From the NCBI GenBank assembly GCA_017440425.1, contig JAFSHJ010000036.1, forward strand, positions 1 through 12,071: a DNA stretch of 12,071 bases. The letters run 5' to 3'. Below the pieces are notes generated by a model, which made no database searches, had not been told where the DNA came from, and saw nothing but the letters and a program-made list of their open reading frames with translations. Shown piece after piece: positions 5,766 through 12,071 of this stretch; position 1 is the stretch's first letter, and every line of letters starts with the position of its first letter. Origin of the DNA: Oscillospiraceae bacterium. Its GTDB lineage: Bacteria > Bacillota > Clostridia > Oscillospirales > Ruminococcaceae. Position numbers and translations under genes: made by a program.

Positions 5766-5793
5766 AAGACCCCGTTCTTTCGAACGAGGTCTT
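5766..5793 (-). terminator. Terminator of tRNA-Ala
   Basis: 5766-5777 pairs with 5782-5793 (12 positions, one mismatch) around a 4-nt loop. In the minus direction it is followed by a T-rich tail (TTTTCTCTTTT). It begins at the base after the CCA end of the tRNA. Confidence 0.88.
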
Positions 5794-5869
<76 letters not shown>

Positions 5870-5885
5870 ACATGATTGCCTAATT

Positions 5886-5914
5886 ATTATAATATATGGT
5901 GCGGCATTTGTCAA
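5886..5914 (-). promoter_or_regulatory. Consensus sigma-A promoter of tRNA-Ala
   Basis: TTGACA (5914-5909) and TATAAT (5891-5886) are both perfect and 17 nt apart. The predicted start is near 5879, about ten bases before the mature tRNA 5' end. Confidence 0.95.
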
Positions 5915-5962
5915 GGGAAAAGTGAAAAAAATTTGCATCTATATCCACAAAAATGCAAGCAA

Positions 5963-5997
5963 AATGCGGTCTGCCGCAATGTTTGGCAGACCGCATT
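5963..5997 (-). terminator. Terminator of the O-acetylation operon
   Basis: A perfect 13-bp stem pairs 5963-5975 (AATGCGGTCTGCC) with 5985-5997 around a 9-nt loop. In the minus direction it is followed by TTTTGCTTGCATTTTTG. It lies 16 nt after the stop of the DHHW gene and before the tRNA promoter. Confidence 0.88.
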
Positions 5998-6013
5998 CTA
6001 TACACAAAGGGAA

Positions 6014-7120
6014 TTATTTGAAAGCCAGGCTGTTGTTGAGAAGCATGGTGCTGTAGAGGAAGAGCACGTCCTGATCTTCAAAGGTCACAAAGTCGCCAAC
6101 CATATCACTCTTAACGTAGCGGATGTCCACCAAAGTCACCTTGGCATAGCCCTCCGCAAAGAGGGGGGAGATGCTGCTGCCGAAGGAATCACGGAAGATG
6201 ATAAGCTCGCGGTCGGTGGTGGCAGCAGGGTTTTCAAGGGTGAGGATGGCATCGTTGCCGGACATAAACATCTCGTAGGGGTCTTTGCCGGTGGCCTTGT
6301 CAAGGTCGTAAACATGCTTGATAACGGGTTCGCCGCTGTCATAGCTTGTCACGATGCAGCCATCCAGCACATCGTTGGTGAGATATTTAATGGTGTCGGG
6401 TGTGAGGTCAAGGGCGGACTGTCCGCTGTATACACCGTAGAAGGGATGCTCAAGAGTGTTTTCGGTGTAGGTCGCAGAGAGTGTTACTCCCATCTCTGCA
6501 GCAAGGCGCTGCGCAATGTCAAGTATCTTCTCCTGACGCCAATGGGTGTCGGTGTAGTAATAATCGTCGGCAGAGAGCAGATCACGAACCTCGATATACT
6601 GCATATACTCGGTCTTGCCGCGGAAATATTCGATAAGCTCGTCGTAATCCAGCGCAAGATGTCCGCTCTGCTCGGCGAGGAAATAGTTCTTATCGGGGAC
6701 AATGGAGAGATAGATGTTCATATCCTTGTCAGCCATATAGGTCTCATAGAGATATTCAAAGCGTGCTGCCGCATTGTCCAGCATATCCGGCTTGATGGGA
6801 TATTCTATTTTGGAAACGTGTCCGTCTGCAAGATAGATATCGTTGTTGTCAAGGCGGAGGAACAGGTTGAACTCGGTGAGTGCCTTTATCTGACGGAAGG
6901 TGTCTCTCATAGGGAACTGATCCAGCGAATAATCCTCAAATTTGCTCATAAATTCGCCGGAGAGGAGTGTCTGCGTGTTGAGGGTGGGGAACTTTGCAAG
7001 CACACGGCGCTCGCTGTCGGAATAGGTGTCCGCTTCACGGAGCCAGCACCAAAGGGAGAAGGTTGCCAGCAGAGCCGCAACAAGAACTATAACGATAATG
7101 TTTTTGGTTTTTTCTCTCAT
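6014..7120 (-). CDS. DHHW-family protein (AlgJ/AlgX-like), partner of the MBOAT acyltransferase
   Basis: I choose the ATG at 7120 because GAGGAGGTG lies 6 nt upstream; the in-frame GTG at 7129 overlaps that ribosome site. The product has 368 residues. Residues about 8-27 form one N-terminal TM helix or uncleaved signal, which puts the rest outside the cell. The family signature DTHW is at residues 191-194 (YYTDTHWRQEKI). A second conserved block, FRDSFGSSISPLFAEGY (Arg310, Asp311, Ser312), gives a Ser next to the Asp-x-His-type motif, as in SGNH-like AlgJ/AlgX proteins. Family members take acyl groups passed across the membrane by an MBOAT protein and transfer them to exported polysaccharide. 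The MBOAT gene ends 13 nt upstream, so the two are co-translated. The target polysaccharide is not encoded here and cannot be named. Confidence 0.92.
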   Translation of the reverse strand: MREKTKNIIVIVLVAALLATFSLWCWLREADTYSDSERRVLAKFPTLNTQTLLSGEFMSKFEDYSLDQFPMRDTFRQIKALTEFNLFLRLDNNDIYLADGHVSKIEYPIKPDMLDNAAARFEYLYETYMADKDMNIYLSIVPDKNYFLAEQSGHLALDYDELIEYFRGKTEYMQYIEVRDLLSADDYYYTDTHWRQEKILDIAQRLAAEMGVTLSATYTENTLEHPFYGVYSGQSALDLTPDTIKYLTNDVLDGCIVTSYDSGEPVIKHVYDLDKATGKDPYEMFMSGNDAILTLENPAATTDRELIIFRDSFGSSISPLFAEGYAKVTLVDIRYVKSDMVGDFVTFEDQDVLFLYSTMLLNNSLAFK

Positions 7121-7133
7121 TGTGTGCACCTCC

Positions 7134-8534
7134 TCAGAAACGAAAATATAAGAACGGGTTGAAGGAACCGTCTATAAGATATGCGGCGATAACGATAAGG
7201 AATGCTGCAAGGACGATGGGCTCTGCAACGGAAAGAACGGTGGAGAAGCCTTTTTTGAGCTGCAGCTTTTCCATAAGCTTTTTGGGGAAGGGCGTTGCGC
7301 CGATTATTGCAACGATAAATGTCACCGCATAGTTTTTCAAATAGTAAACTGCCTCGGTGGAGACAAGGGGGATGCCGCCTGCGCCGAACATTCCGCCGAT
7401 ATCCGCAAACGCCTGGTTCATATCGGCTGCGTTGAAGATGACGAAGCTGATGAGCACGAAGAACAGCACATAAAGGTGACGTGCAGTGCCTATCTTATCC
7501 AGCAGCTTGGAGAGGAAGAATTTTTCGATGAGCAGGAAGAAGGCGAAATAGAGACCCCAGATCACAAAGTTCCAGGATGCGCCGTGCCAAAGACCTGTCA
7601 GCATCCAAACGGTGAGGGTGTTGAAGAACCAGCGGAGTTTGGAGACACGGTTGCCGCCCAGGGGAATGTAGACATAGTCACGGAACCAGGAGCCGAGGGA
7701 GATGTGCCAGCGGCGCCAAAACTCCGCAATGCTCTTGGAGATGTAAGGATAGTTGAAGTTTTCGATGAAATCGAAGCCGAACAGCTTGCCGAGACCGATG
7801 GCCATATCGCTGTAGCCGGAAAAATCGAAATAGATGTGCAGTGCAAAAGCAATGGCATAGAGCCAAAAGAAGAGCACCGACTTATCGCCGGAGGAGCGGA
7901 AAACATCGCAGAGCTCACCGAGAGCGTTGGCGACGAGCACCTTTTTGGCAAGACCGATGATGAATCTGCGGATGCCAAGCGCAACACGGTCGAGGGTGTG
8001 GGAGCGCTGTTTAAGCTGTGCGGCAACGTCGGAATATCTTACGATGGGGCCTGCGATAAGCTGGGGGAACAGCGCAATGTATGCGGCAAGGTCGATGGGA
8101 TTGCGCTGCGCAGCAACATCTCCGCGGTAGACATCGATGGTGTAGCTGAGCAGCTGGAAGGTGTAAAAGCTGATGCCGATGGGCAGGGCAATGCGAAGCA
8201 GCGGAACGGAGAGTCCGGTGATGGCATTGAAATTGGAGATCATAAAATCGGCATATTTAAAATAGCCGAGGATGCCGATACTCATTATAACAGAGAGGGC
8301 GATGAATATTTTTGCGGCAATTCGTCCGCGGAATTTTTCGATAAGCAGACCAAAAACATAGCCGAGTGCAATGGAGGAGACCATTATTATGACAAAACGG
8401 GGCTCACCCCAGGCATAGAACACAAGGCTGGATACCAGCAAAACCGTGTTTTTAAGGCATTTTGGCGCTATCAGATACAAAATAATAACTGCGGGAAGGA
8501 AATAGAACAAAAAAGGTATTCCTGAAAACAGCAA
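7134..8534 (-). CDS. MBOAT O-acyltransferase (AlgI/DltB-like)
   Basis: The 466-aa integral membrane protein has about ten hydrophobic helices. Hallmarks of the AlgI branch: SFYTFQLLSYTIDVYRG (122-138), LFPQLIAGPIVRY (155-167), YFDFSGYSDMAIGLG (235-249), EFWRRWHISLGSWFRDYVYI (271-290) and GLWHGASWNFVIWG (314-327). The invariant catalytic His is at about 317, and a second conserved His is at 277. It should move acyl groups, probably acetyl from acetyl-CoA, across the membrane for O-acetylation of a cell-surface polysaccharide together with the DHHW protein downstream. The start is TTG at 8534, with an AGGAGGAG ribosome site about 8 nt upstream; the N-terminus MLFSGIPFLFYFLP matches the usual family start, which supports the non-ATG codon. 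It could be mistaken for DltB, but no dltA, dltC or dltD is present. Confidence 0.95.
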   Translation of the reverse strand: MLFSGIPFLFYFLPAVIILYLIAPKCLKNTVLLVSSLVFYAWGEPRFVIIMVSSIALGYVFGLLIEKFRGRIAAKIFIALSVIMSIGILGYFKYADFMISNFNAITGLSVPLLRIALPIGISFYTFQLLSYTIDVYRGDVAAQRNPIDLAAYIALFPQLIAGPIVRYSDVAAQLKQRSHTLDRVALGIRRFIIGLAKKVLVANALGELCDVFRSSGDKSVLFFWLYAIAFALHIYFDFSGYSDMAIGLGKLFGFDFIENFNYPYISKSIAEFWRRWHISLGSWFRDYVYIPLGGNRVSKLRWFFNTLTVWMLTGLWHGASWNFVIWGLYFAFFLLIEKFFLSKLLDKIGTARHLYVLFFVLISFVIFNAADMNQAFADIGGMFGAGGIPLVSTEAVYYLKNYAVTFIVAIIGATPFPKKLMEKLQLKKGFSTVLSVAEPIVLAAFLIVIAAYLIDGSFNPFLYFRF

Positions 8535-8568
8535 GTGAATGCTCCTCCTCTGTTGGTTATAATGATTG

Positions 8569-8604
8569 CGGCTTGCCCAAACGCATCAGCAGTCGGGCAA
8601 GCCG
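8569..8604 (-). terminator. Hairpin between the lipoprotein and MBOAT genes (attenuator or partial terminator)
   Basis: CGGCTTGCCC (8569-8578) pairs perfectly with GGGCAAGCCG (8595-8604) around a 16-nt loop. The minus-strand tail is CAATCATTATAACC, with no real T-run, so termination should be partial at best. It may set a lower level of the acyltransferase genes relative to the genes upstream, or act as an mRNA processing or stability element. I see no convincing separate promoter for the MBOAT gene. Confidence 0.5.
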
Positions 8605-8635
8605 GGCAATATCGGAGATCAGTGGGTCAAAGGGA

Positions 8636-9151
8636 TCACTCTTCGAGAGCTTCGGGGCACATTACGAAGAATACGGTGTTGCCAATGCTGCTGATAACGG
8701 TCTGCTCAGCCTCTGTGCAGATGTTCCAGCGGGGGTTAGCATTGTCGGAGAGGGTGGTCTCGAAAGCAGCAACATCAGCGCCGTCAGCAAGGGTGAAGAT
8801 GTAGCCAACGAAGGGGATGGTGCCGATCATGGGAGCAAACATTACGCACTCTTCAAAACCGGTGATCTCTGCATCAAAGCCGGAGAGATAGCCGGGTTCC
8901 ATGGGCATTGCGCCGCTGGCAAAGAGGATAGCTTCGTTGGTGAGGATAGCTTCAGCAAGCTCCTGAGCGGAGATCTCGGGGTTAGCAACAACGCGCTGTT
9001 TAAAATCGATGAGAAGCTCGGTGCCGAGGGTGCCGTCCGGCTCTTCAATGGTAACGCTGTTGTCTGCGGAAGAGCTGTCACCGGTGTTGGCACAAGCAGC
9101 GAAGGAAAGTGCGATTGCGAGAACAAGAAGAATTGCGATAAACTTTTTCAT
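8636..9151 (-). CDS. Small lipoprotein of unknown function in the sigma-factor operon
   Basis: This 171-aa protein starts at the ATG at 9151 with AAAGGAG 8 nt upstream. The signal peptide MKKFIAILLVLAIALSFAAC ends in a slightly atypical lipobox (FAAC, Cys20), followed by a Ser/Asp-rich linker to about residue 35. The mature domain has a helical part (LLIDFKQRVVANPEISAQELAEAIL) and a beta-rich part (EITGFEECVMFAPM, VGYIFTLADGADVAAFETTL, IGNTVFFVMCPEAL). The second part reads like an extracytoplasmic sensing or binding fold with an alternating strand-helix layout. No family assigned. It starts 45 nt after the anti-sigma gene with no terminator between, so it is probably under the same control and may act in the same envelope-stress circuit. 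Confidence 0.85.
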   Translation of the reverse strand: MKKFIAILLVLAIALSFAACANTGDSSSADNSVTIEEPDGTLGTELLIDFKQRVVANPEISAQELAEAILTNEAILFASGAMPMEPGYLSGFDAEITGFEECVMFAPMIGTIPFVGYIFTLADGADVAAFETTLSDNANPRWNICTEAEQTVISSIGNTVFFVMCPEALEE

Positions 9152-9196
9152 GATAAAAACTCCTTTGGTTTTGTTTTTGGTTTTATTTTTGTTATT

Positions 9197-9772
9197 TTAA
9201 CTGCGGAAAGCCTTCCAAAGCTCCTCTGCAGCGTCATACTTGAGTGTTACTGTGTTGGTGCGGCCTTTTTTGATGAAGGTGAGACGGGGTTCTGCGGAGG
9301 TGTCGCTGAGCTCCACTTCCCAGATGAGCTCGACATCACCGAGTGCGGACAGGTTTTGTCCTTCGGCAACAATGTTTCCGCTGTCCGCATCCATAAGCAG
9401 CAGCTTTCCGTGGGTGACCATAATATCCGAGGGATTTTGGGATGCGATGGTCATTTTAATGGAGACTGTGTCTGCGGAGCGGGGATTTGCGGAGGCGGCG
9501 AGGGGCGTGTTCAGGTCAAGGGTGATGCATGAGGCGGTAAGACGTTCTCCGTTGACGGTGATCTTGCCGCTGTTGATGCCAAGGAACGGATAGGTGAATA
9601 TTGCGACGGTCAGAAGCAGGCAGGCTGCCATTACCGATATTGTACGGATGTTTTTTCTGCGTGTGGCAAGCTGAAATTTTTCTGCTTTTTGGGTTGCATC
9701 CAGCACCCTGTCACGAAGCTCGGCGGGGGCGGTTATGCTTTGGAATTCCGCAGCTTCAGTTTTTTCAAACAT
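9197..9772 (-). CDS. Putative membrane anti-sigma factor
   Basis: The 191-aa product overlaps the ECF sigma gene by 8 nt; its ATG lies within the last codons of the sigma gene, a typical translationally coupled pair. Residues 1-42 are cytoplasmic and charged, with PAELRDRVLDATQ, a helix often seen in short anti-sigma N-termini. Residues about 43-63 form one TM helix (RTISVMAACLLLTVAIFTYPF). Residues 64-191 form a beta-rich outer domain (ITVNGERLTASCITLDLN, VSIKMTIASQNPSDIMVTHGK). The role as anti-sigma factor is inferred from gene order and topology. I see no zinc-binding HxxxCxxC motif, so it would not be a ZAS-type regulator. It would hold the sigma factor at the membrane until an outer signal releases it. 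Confidence 0.8.
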   Translation of the reverse strand: MFEKTEAAEFQSITAPAELRDRVLDATQKAEKFQLATRRKNIRTISVMAACLLLTVAIFTYPFLGINSGKITVNGERLTASCITLDLNTPLAASANPRSADTVSIKMTIASQNPSDIMVTHGKLLLMDADSGNIVAEGQNLSALGDVELIWEVELSDTSAEPRLTFIKKGRTNTVTLKYDAAEELWKAFRS

Positions 9773-10271
9773 TGTTTTCCTCCTCTTCCATAAATTTTTT
9801 CAGGGCGTCGCGTCCCCGTGAGAGACGCATTTTTATGGCAGAAACCGATGTGTTCAGTGTTTTTGCGGTTTTCTCCACCGAATAATCCATGAGATAATGC
9901 AGGATCATTGCGGCACGGTTTGCCTCCGGGATGGCGTGTATCTTGTTCATAATATCGTTTGCATCGGCACTCAGTCCGCTGCTGCCATCCGATATATCAT
10001 CCAGCTCTTCCAAGGGGGTGTAGGCGCGAACCTTTTTGCGCCTCAGCAGATCCAGACAGTGGTTTACCGTTACACGGATGAGCCACGCCTGCTCGTGGTC
10101 GCTGTCGGTGAAGCCGGGTGCGGAGCAGGTGTATTTTACAAACACATCCTGAACGGCATCCTGCGCATCATCGGGGTCCCGCAGGTGAGAAAGAGCCAGA
10201 CGGTAGAGCATATCTGCATATGCGTCGTATGCGGACGCTATATCTTTTTTATGGGTATTAAAAATGCCCAC
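9765..10271 (-). CDS. ECF-type RNA polymerase sigma factor
   Basis: The 168-aa protein has the compact two-domain plan of group 4 sigma factors. Region 2 is at about 10-78 (YADMLYRLALSHLRDPDDAQDAVQDVF, then WLIRVTVNHCLDLLRRKK), which binds core polymerase and the -10. Region 4 is at about 112-160 (IPEANRAAMILHYLMDYSVEKTAKTL, then SAIKMRLSRGRDAL), a helix-turn-helix that reads the -35. The start is GTG at 10271 with AGGAGGG 7 nt upstream. It heads the run of genes sigma, anti-sigma, lipoprotein, MBOAT and DHHW, so the acylation genes may be its targets through autoregulation. There is no strong terminator between it and the DUF2812 gene upstream, only AT-rich DNA at 10321-10356. Confidence 0.95.
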   Translation of the reverse strand: MGIFNTHKKDIASAYDAYADMLYRLALSHLRDPDDAQDAVQDVFVKYTCSAPGFTDSDHEQAWLIRVTVNHCLDLLRRKKVRAYTPLEELDDISDGSSGLSADANDIMNKIHAIPEANRAAMILHYLMDYSVEKTAKTLNTSVSAIKMRLSRGRDALKKFMEEEENNV

Positions 10272-10291
10272 TTTTCTGCCCTCCTAATATA

Positions 10292-10320
10292 TAAACGCAT
10301 AAGAATGTGGTTAGGTCACA
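10292..10320 (-). promoter_or_regulatory. Possible autoregulated ECF promoter
   Basis: TGTGACC (10320-10314) and CGTTTA (10297-10292) are 16 nt apart. They resemble the AAC-like -35 and CGT-like -10 of many ECF promoters and sit directly before the sigma gene. An overlapping weak vegetative reading (TTGATG-17-TATGCG) is also possible. A single site cannot decide between the two. Confidence 0.4.
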
Positions 10321-10356
10321 TCAAAATTAAAAAAATATCAAAAATTTTTCGGGAAA

Positions 10357-11565
10357 TTATTTTATGCTTTCCGCAAGGGCGGTCACCCATTCATCAACGG
10401 TCATTTCCGAGCCGCTGTATTGATGAAAGCTTGCATGGACCACCTTTTTGCCGTGGTGCAGCACCACCACGGGAACGTGTATGGAATCATAATAGCCTAT
10501 ATAGCCGTCAATGTCAAGGTCAGGGAGGGAAAGCGGTTCGGGCTTTTTGAATTTATTCTTCACAAAATCGTATCGGCAATATTCTTTTGCCAAAATTTTT
10601 GCAATTCCGGCGGAAACTGTCTCGTGATAATCCAGATAGAGGGTGCCCTCTATCTTTTTGTCTTCGCAGGTGACGACGGCGTGCTCCTGCCAATCGTAGT
10701 TGACGGGGGCGAGAACATCTCTCCAGATGCGGGTGGAATCGCCGATGCCCATAAAGGGTTCCGGCTTGTAATCTCCCTCAGGAGCAAAATCCGCAATAGT
10801 GGCAAAGGGCGGATCCTCGGTGACGGAATCGAGGGAGGTGTAGTTTTCCTCCGAAATGGCAATCCCGAACATCCTGAGGATGAGAATTACCCACACCACA
10901 CCCAGCACAAGGCGGGAGATCCGAAGGAAGTTATATTTAAAGGACGAGTATTTCGGAGCTGTTTCGGGCTTTATGAAGTGCTCTGTGAGCATCCTTTTTC
11001 TCAGCTTGCCAAGCTTTGCGGCATAAACTGCCGATTCGGCGAAAAACCAAAGCAGCAGTGCAAAGCCGAAGAGGGAGAACAGCGTGCCCACGTTTATCAT
11101 GTTGAGCAGCACGGCGCCTCTCATCACAATGATCGGATAGATGATCATCCACAGAAAAGAGGTCACAGCGGAATCCACGCGGCGCTTAAAGGCGGTCTTC
11201 AGCGCCATTGCGTAGACCTCCGGATCGGTGTTCAGCTCACGGGAATCGGGATCCTCGGAGCAATAGATGTGGAATTCGCCCCGTTTGGCGATATATTTCC
11301 AGCCGTAAGCTTCGCTGAGCTCCAGTTCCTCTGCATCCGGCTCACCGTCATAGCTTGCATAAAAGGAGGTGTTTTTGTCTGCGGGAGCAAGTCTGTATTT
11401 CAGTTTTTTCGGGCTGCCCTTTTCAAAAGTGGCAAAGCCAAGAAAAAATCCGTCGGCAGAGAGGTGCAGTCCCTTCTCCGACATATCCGCAAGCCATTTT
11501 TCCATTCCGTCAACGTCATAGGCGGGGCAGGGGGCAAGGCGATAGGTGTATTTCTTCTCACTCAC
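10357..11565 (-). CDS. DUF2812-domain membrane protein controlled by PadR
   Basis: This 402-aa protein starts at GTG 11565, 8 nt after AAGGAGG. The N-terminal part (about 5-110) is a DUF2812 domain: YRLAPCPAYDVDGMEKWLADMSEKGL, FATFEKG, KLKYRLAP, then the aromatic EAYGWKYIAKRGEFHIY. Three TM helices follow (about 133-150, 160-182 and 215-235). The C-terminal 165 residues are a soluble domain of unknown fold, ending GSEMTVDEWVTALAESIK. DUF2812 genes are very often paired with a PadR regulator, as here, where the two overlap by 8 nt. The molecular role of the family is not established; a link to envelope or drug stress is a common guess that nothing here tests. Confidence 0.9.
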   Translation of the reverse strand: MSEKKYTYRLAPCPAYDVDGMEKWLADMSEKGLHLSADGFFLGFATFEKGSPKKLKYRLAPADKNTSFYASYDGEPDAEELELSEAYGWKYIAKRGEFHIYCSEDPDSRELNTDPEVYAMALKTAFKRRVDSAVTSFLWMIIYPIIVMRGAVLLNMINVGTLFSLFGFALLLWFFAESAVYAAKLGKLRKRMLTEHFIKPETAPKYSSFKYNFLRISRLVLGVVWVILILRMFGIAISEENYTSLDSVTEDPPFATIADFAPEGDYKPEPFMGIGDSTRIWRDVLAPVNYDWQEHAVVTCEDKKIEGTLYLDYHETVSAGIAKILAKEYCRYDFVKNKFKKPEPLSLPDLDIDGYIGYYDSIHVPVVVLHHGKKVVHASFHQYSGSEMTVDEWVTALAESIK

Positions 11566-11875
11566 AGTCGGTACCTCCTTGTGCGTCCAAAAGGCAGAGC
11601 TTCAGCCGCTCTACCTCTGCCAGATAGGCGGCAGAGCCTTTCTCTGTTATGGAATAGGTGCGTTTTCTGCCCTCGGTCTCTATCTCACGGATATATTTTT
11701 CGCTCTCGAACTTTGCCAGCACCGTATACAGCGTGGCAGGTCCTATCCGCAGTCGTCCCCGGGTCTTTTCTTCAATATGGTCCGCAATGTCTGTGCCGCA
11801 CATGGGGCGCTGCTGCAGCGCCATCAGCACATAGTACATCGATTCGGTCAGGCTGGTCATGGATTTCCGTGGCAT
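11558..11875 (-). CDS. PadR-family transcriptional regulator
   Basis: The frame is open from 11917, but AAGGAG lies 6 nt before the ATG at 11875, and a start further up would fall inside the operator dyad. The 105-aa product is a short (subfamily 2-like) PadR protein: winged helix with SLTESMYYVLMALQQRPMCGTDIADHI, RLRIGPATLYTVLAKFESEKYI (recognition region) and wing EIETEGRKRTYSITEKG, then a C-terminal dimerisation helix (AAYLAEVERLKLCLLDA). It binds DNA as a dimer and should repress its own operon. Release would need a ligand or stress signal that cannot be told from the sequence. It is the first gene of the PadR-DUF2812 operon. Confidence 0.95.
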   Translation of the reverse strand: MPRKSMTSLTESMYYVLMALQQRPMCGTDIADHIEEKTRGRLRIGPATLYTVLAKFESEKYIREIETEGRKRTYSITEKGSAAYLAEVERLKLCLLDAQGGTDCE

Positions 11876-11895
11876 ATATAGCTCCTTCATAAATG

Positions 11896-11929
11896 CAATA
11901 TCGTTTATTGATATCATTTAACGATATTG
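11896..11929. promoter_or_regulatory. Candidate PadR operator (large dyad)
   Basis: CAATATCGTT (11896-11905) and AACGATATTG (11920-11929) are perfect 10-bp arms around 14 nt. TGATATCA (11909-11916) sits on the same dyad axis, so the element has outer and inner symmetry. The distal arm covers the -10 of the PadR promoter and the centre covers the start region, as expected for an autorepressor site. Binding by this PadR is inferred from position. Confidence 0.8.
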
Positions 11930-11954
11930 TATCACACGGATGCCTTCTTGTCAA
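11926..11954 (-). promoter_or_regulatory. Sigma-A promoter of the padR-DUF2812 operon
   Basis: TTGACA (11954-11949) is perfect and TACAAT (11931-11926) matches 5 of 6, with a 17-nt spacer. The predicted start near 11920 lies inside the operator dyad, with the ribosome site of the ATG at 11875 downstream. Confidence 0.9.
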
Positions 11955-12033
11955 GAGAATGCTGTCGGATCGGTGCAAGCCGGCCCGCCACACCGCCGCG
12001 AAGGGAGCCGCCGCGGTCTTTGCCGCGCGGCGA

Positions 12034-12069
12034 GGCGGGGGCGCAGCCCCGCCTGTCAGCGGAGCTGAC
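12034..12069. repeat. GC-rich palindromic sequence at the right edge
   Basis: From about 11975 the base composition changes abruptly to very GC-rich DNA with no ORF. Within it GGCGGGG (12034-12040) pairs with CCCCGCC (12047-12053), and GTCAGC (12055-12060) pairs with GCTGAC (12064-12069) around GGA. The form resembles the folded element at 5677-5737, which also contains stem-GGA-stem. It probably continues beyond the window. Confidence 0.5.
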
Positions 12070-12071
12070 GC

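Overview
The window looks like a chromosomal segment of a Gram-positive anaerobe of the class Clostridia, probably a gut Oscillospiraceae/Lachnospirales-type organism. This is inferred from gene style only: GGAGG ribosome sites, many GTG/TTG starts, lipoproteins with a LAAC-type lipobox, an NPxTG sortase signal, a PadR-DUF2812 pair, and an MBOAT-DHHW pair. Every gene I accept lies on the minus strand, so the window reads right to left.

Layout in the direction of transcription. (1) 11875-10357: a PadR-family repressor overlapping a DUF2812 membrane protein, behind a consensus promoter with a large operator-like dyad. (2) 10271-6014: an apparent envelope operon of ECF sigma factor, overlapping putative anti-sigma factor, small lipoprotein, MBOAT O-acyltransferase and DHHW (AlgJ/AlgX-like) protein, ending at a 13-bp hairpin terminator. 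The last two genes form a typical polysaccharide O-acetylation pair. (3) 5914-5766: a tRNA-Ala(GGC) gene with a consensus promoter and its own terminator, then a GC-rich folded repeat (5677-5737). (4) 5529-2937: a complete tyrosine recombinase, a 268-bp segment bounded by perfect 20-bp inverted repeats, and a gene for a sortase-anchored surface protein. (5) 2842-1: an orphan 88-aa ORF, a two-TM protein co-transcribed with a three-repeat lipoprotein, and a paralogous lipoprotein running off the left edge.

The standout is block 4. The inverted repeats (4389-4408 and 4637-4656) enclose one good promoter (TTGTAA-17-TATACT with a TG extension). In the orientation given it points away from the surface-protein gene and runs into an intrinsic terminator (4662-4686) placed between the repeat and the recombinase coding region. 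Inversion would put the promoter about 80 nt upstream of the surface-protein start codon. I read this as a phase-variable invertible promoter, captured OFF, with its dedicated recombinase next to it. The class of mechanism is known (for example RecV-controlled switches in Clostridioides difficile and Mpi-controlled promoters in Bacteroides). The locus itself may not be described.

No CRISPR array, insertion sequence, rRNA or prophage gene was seen.
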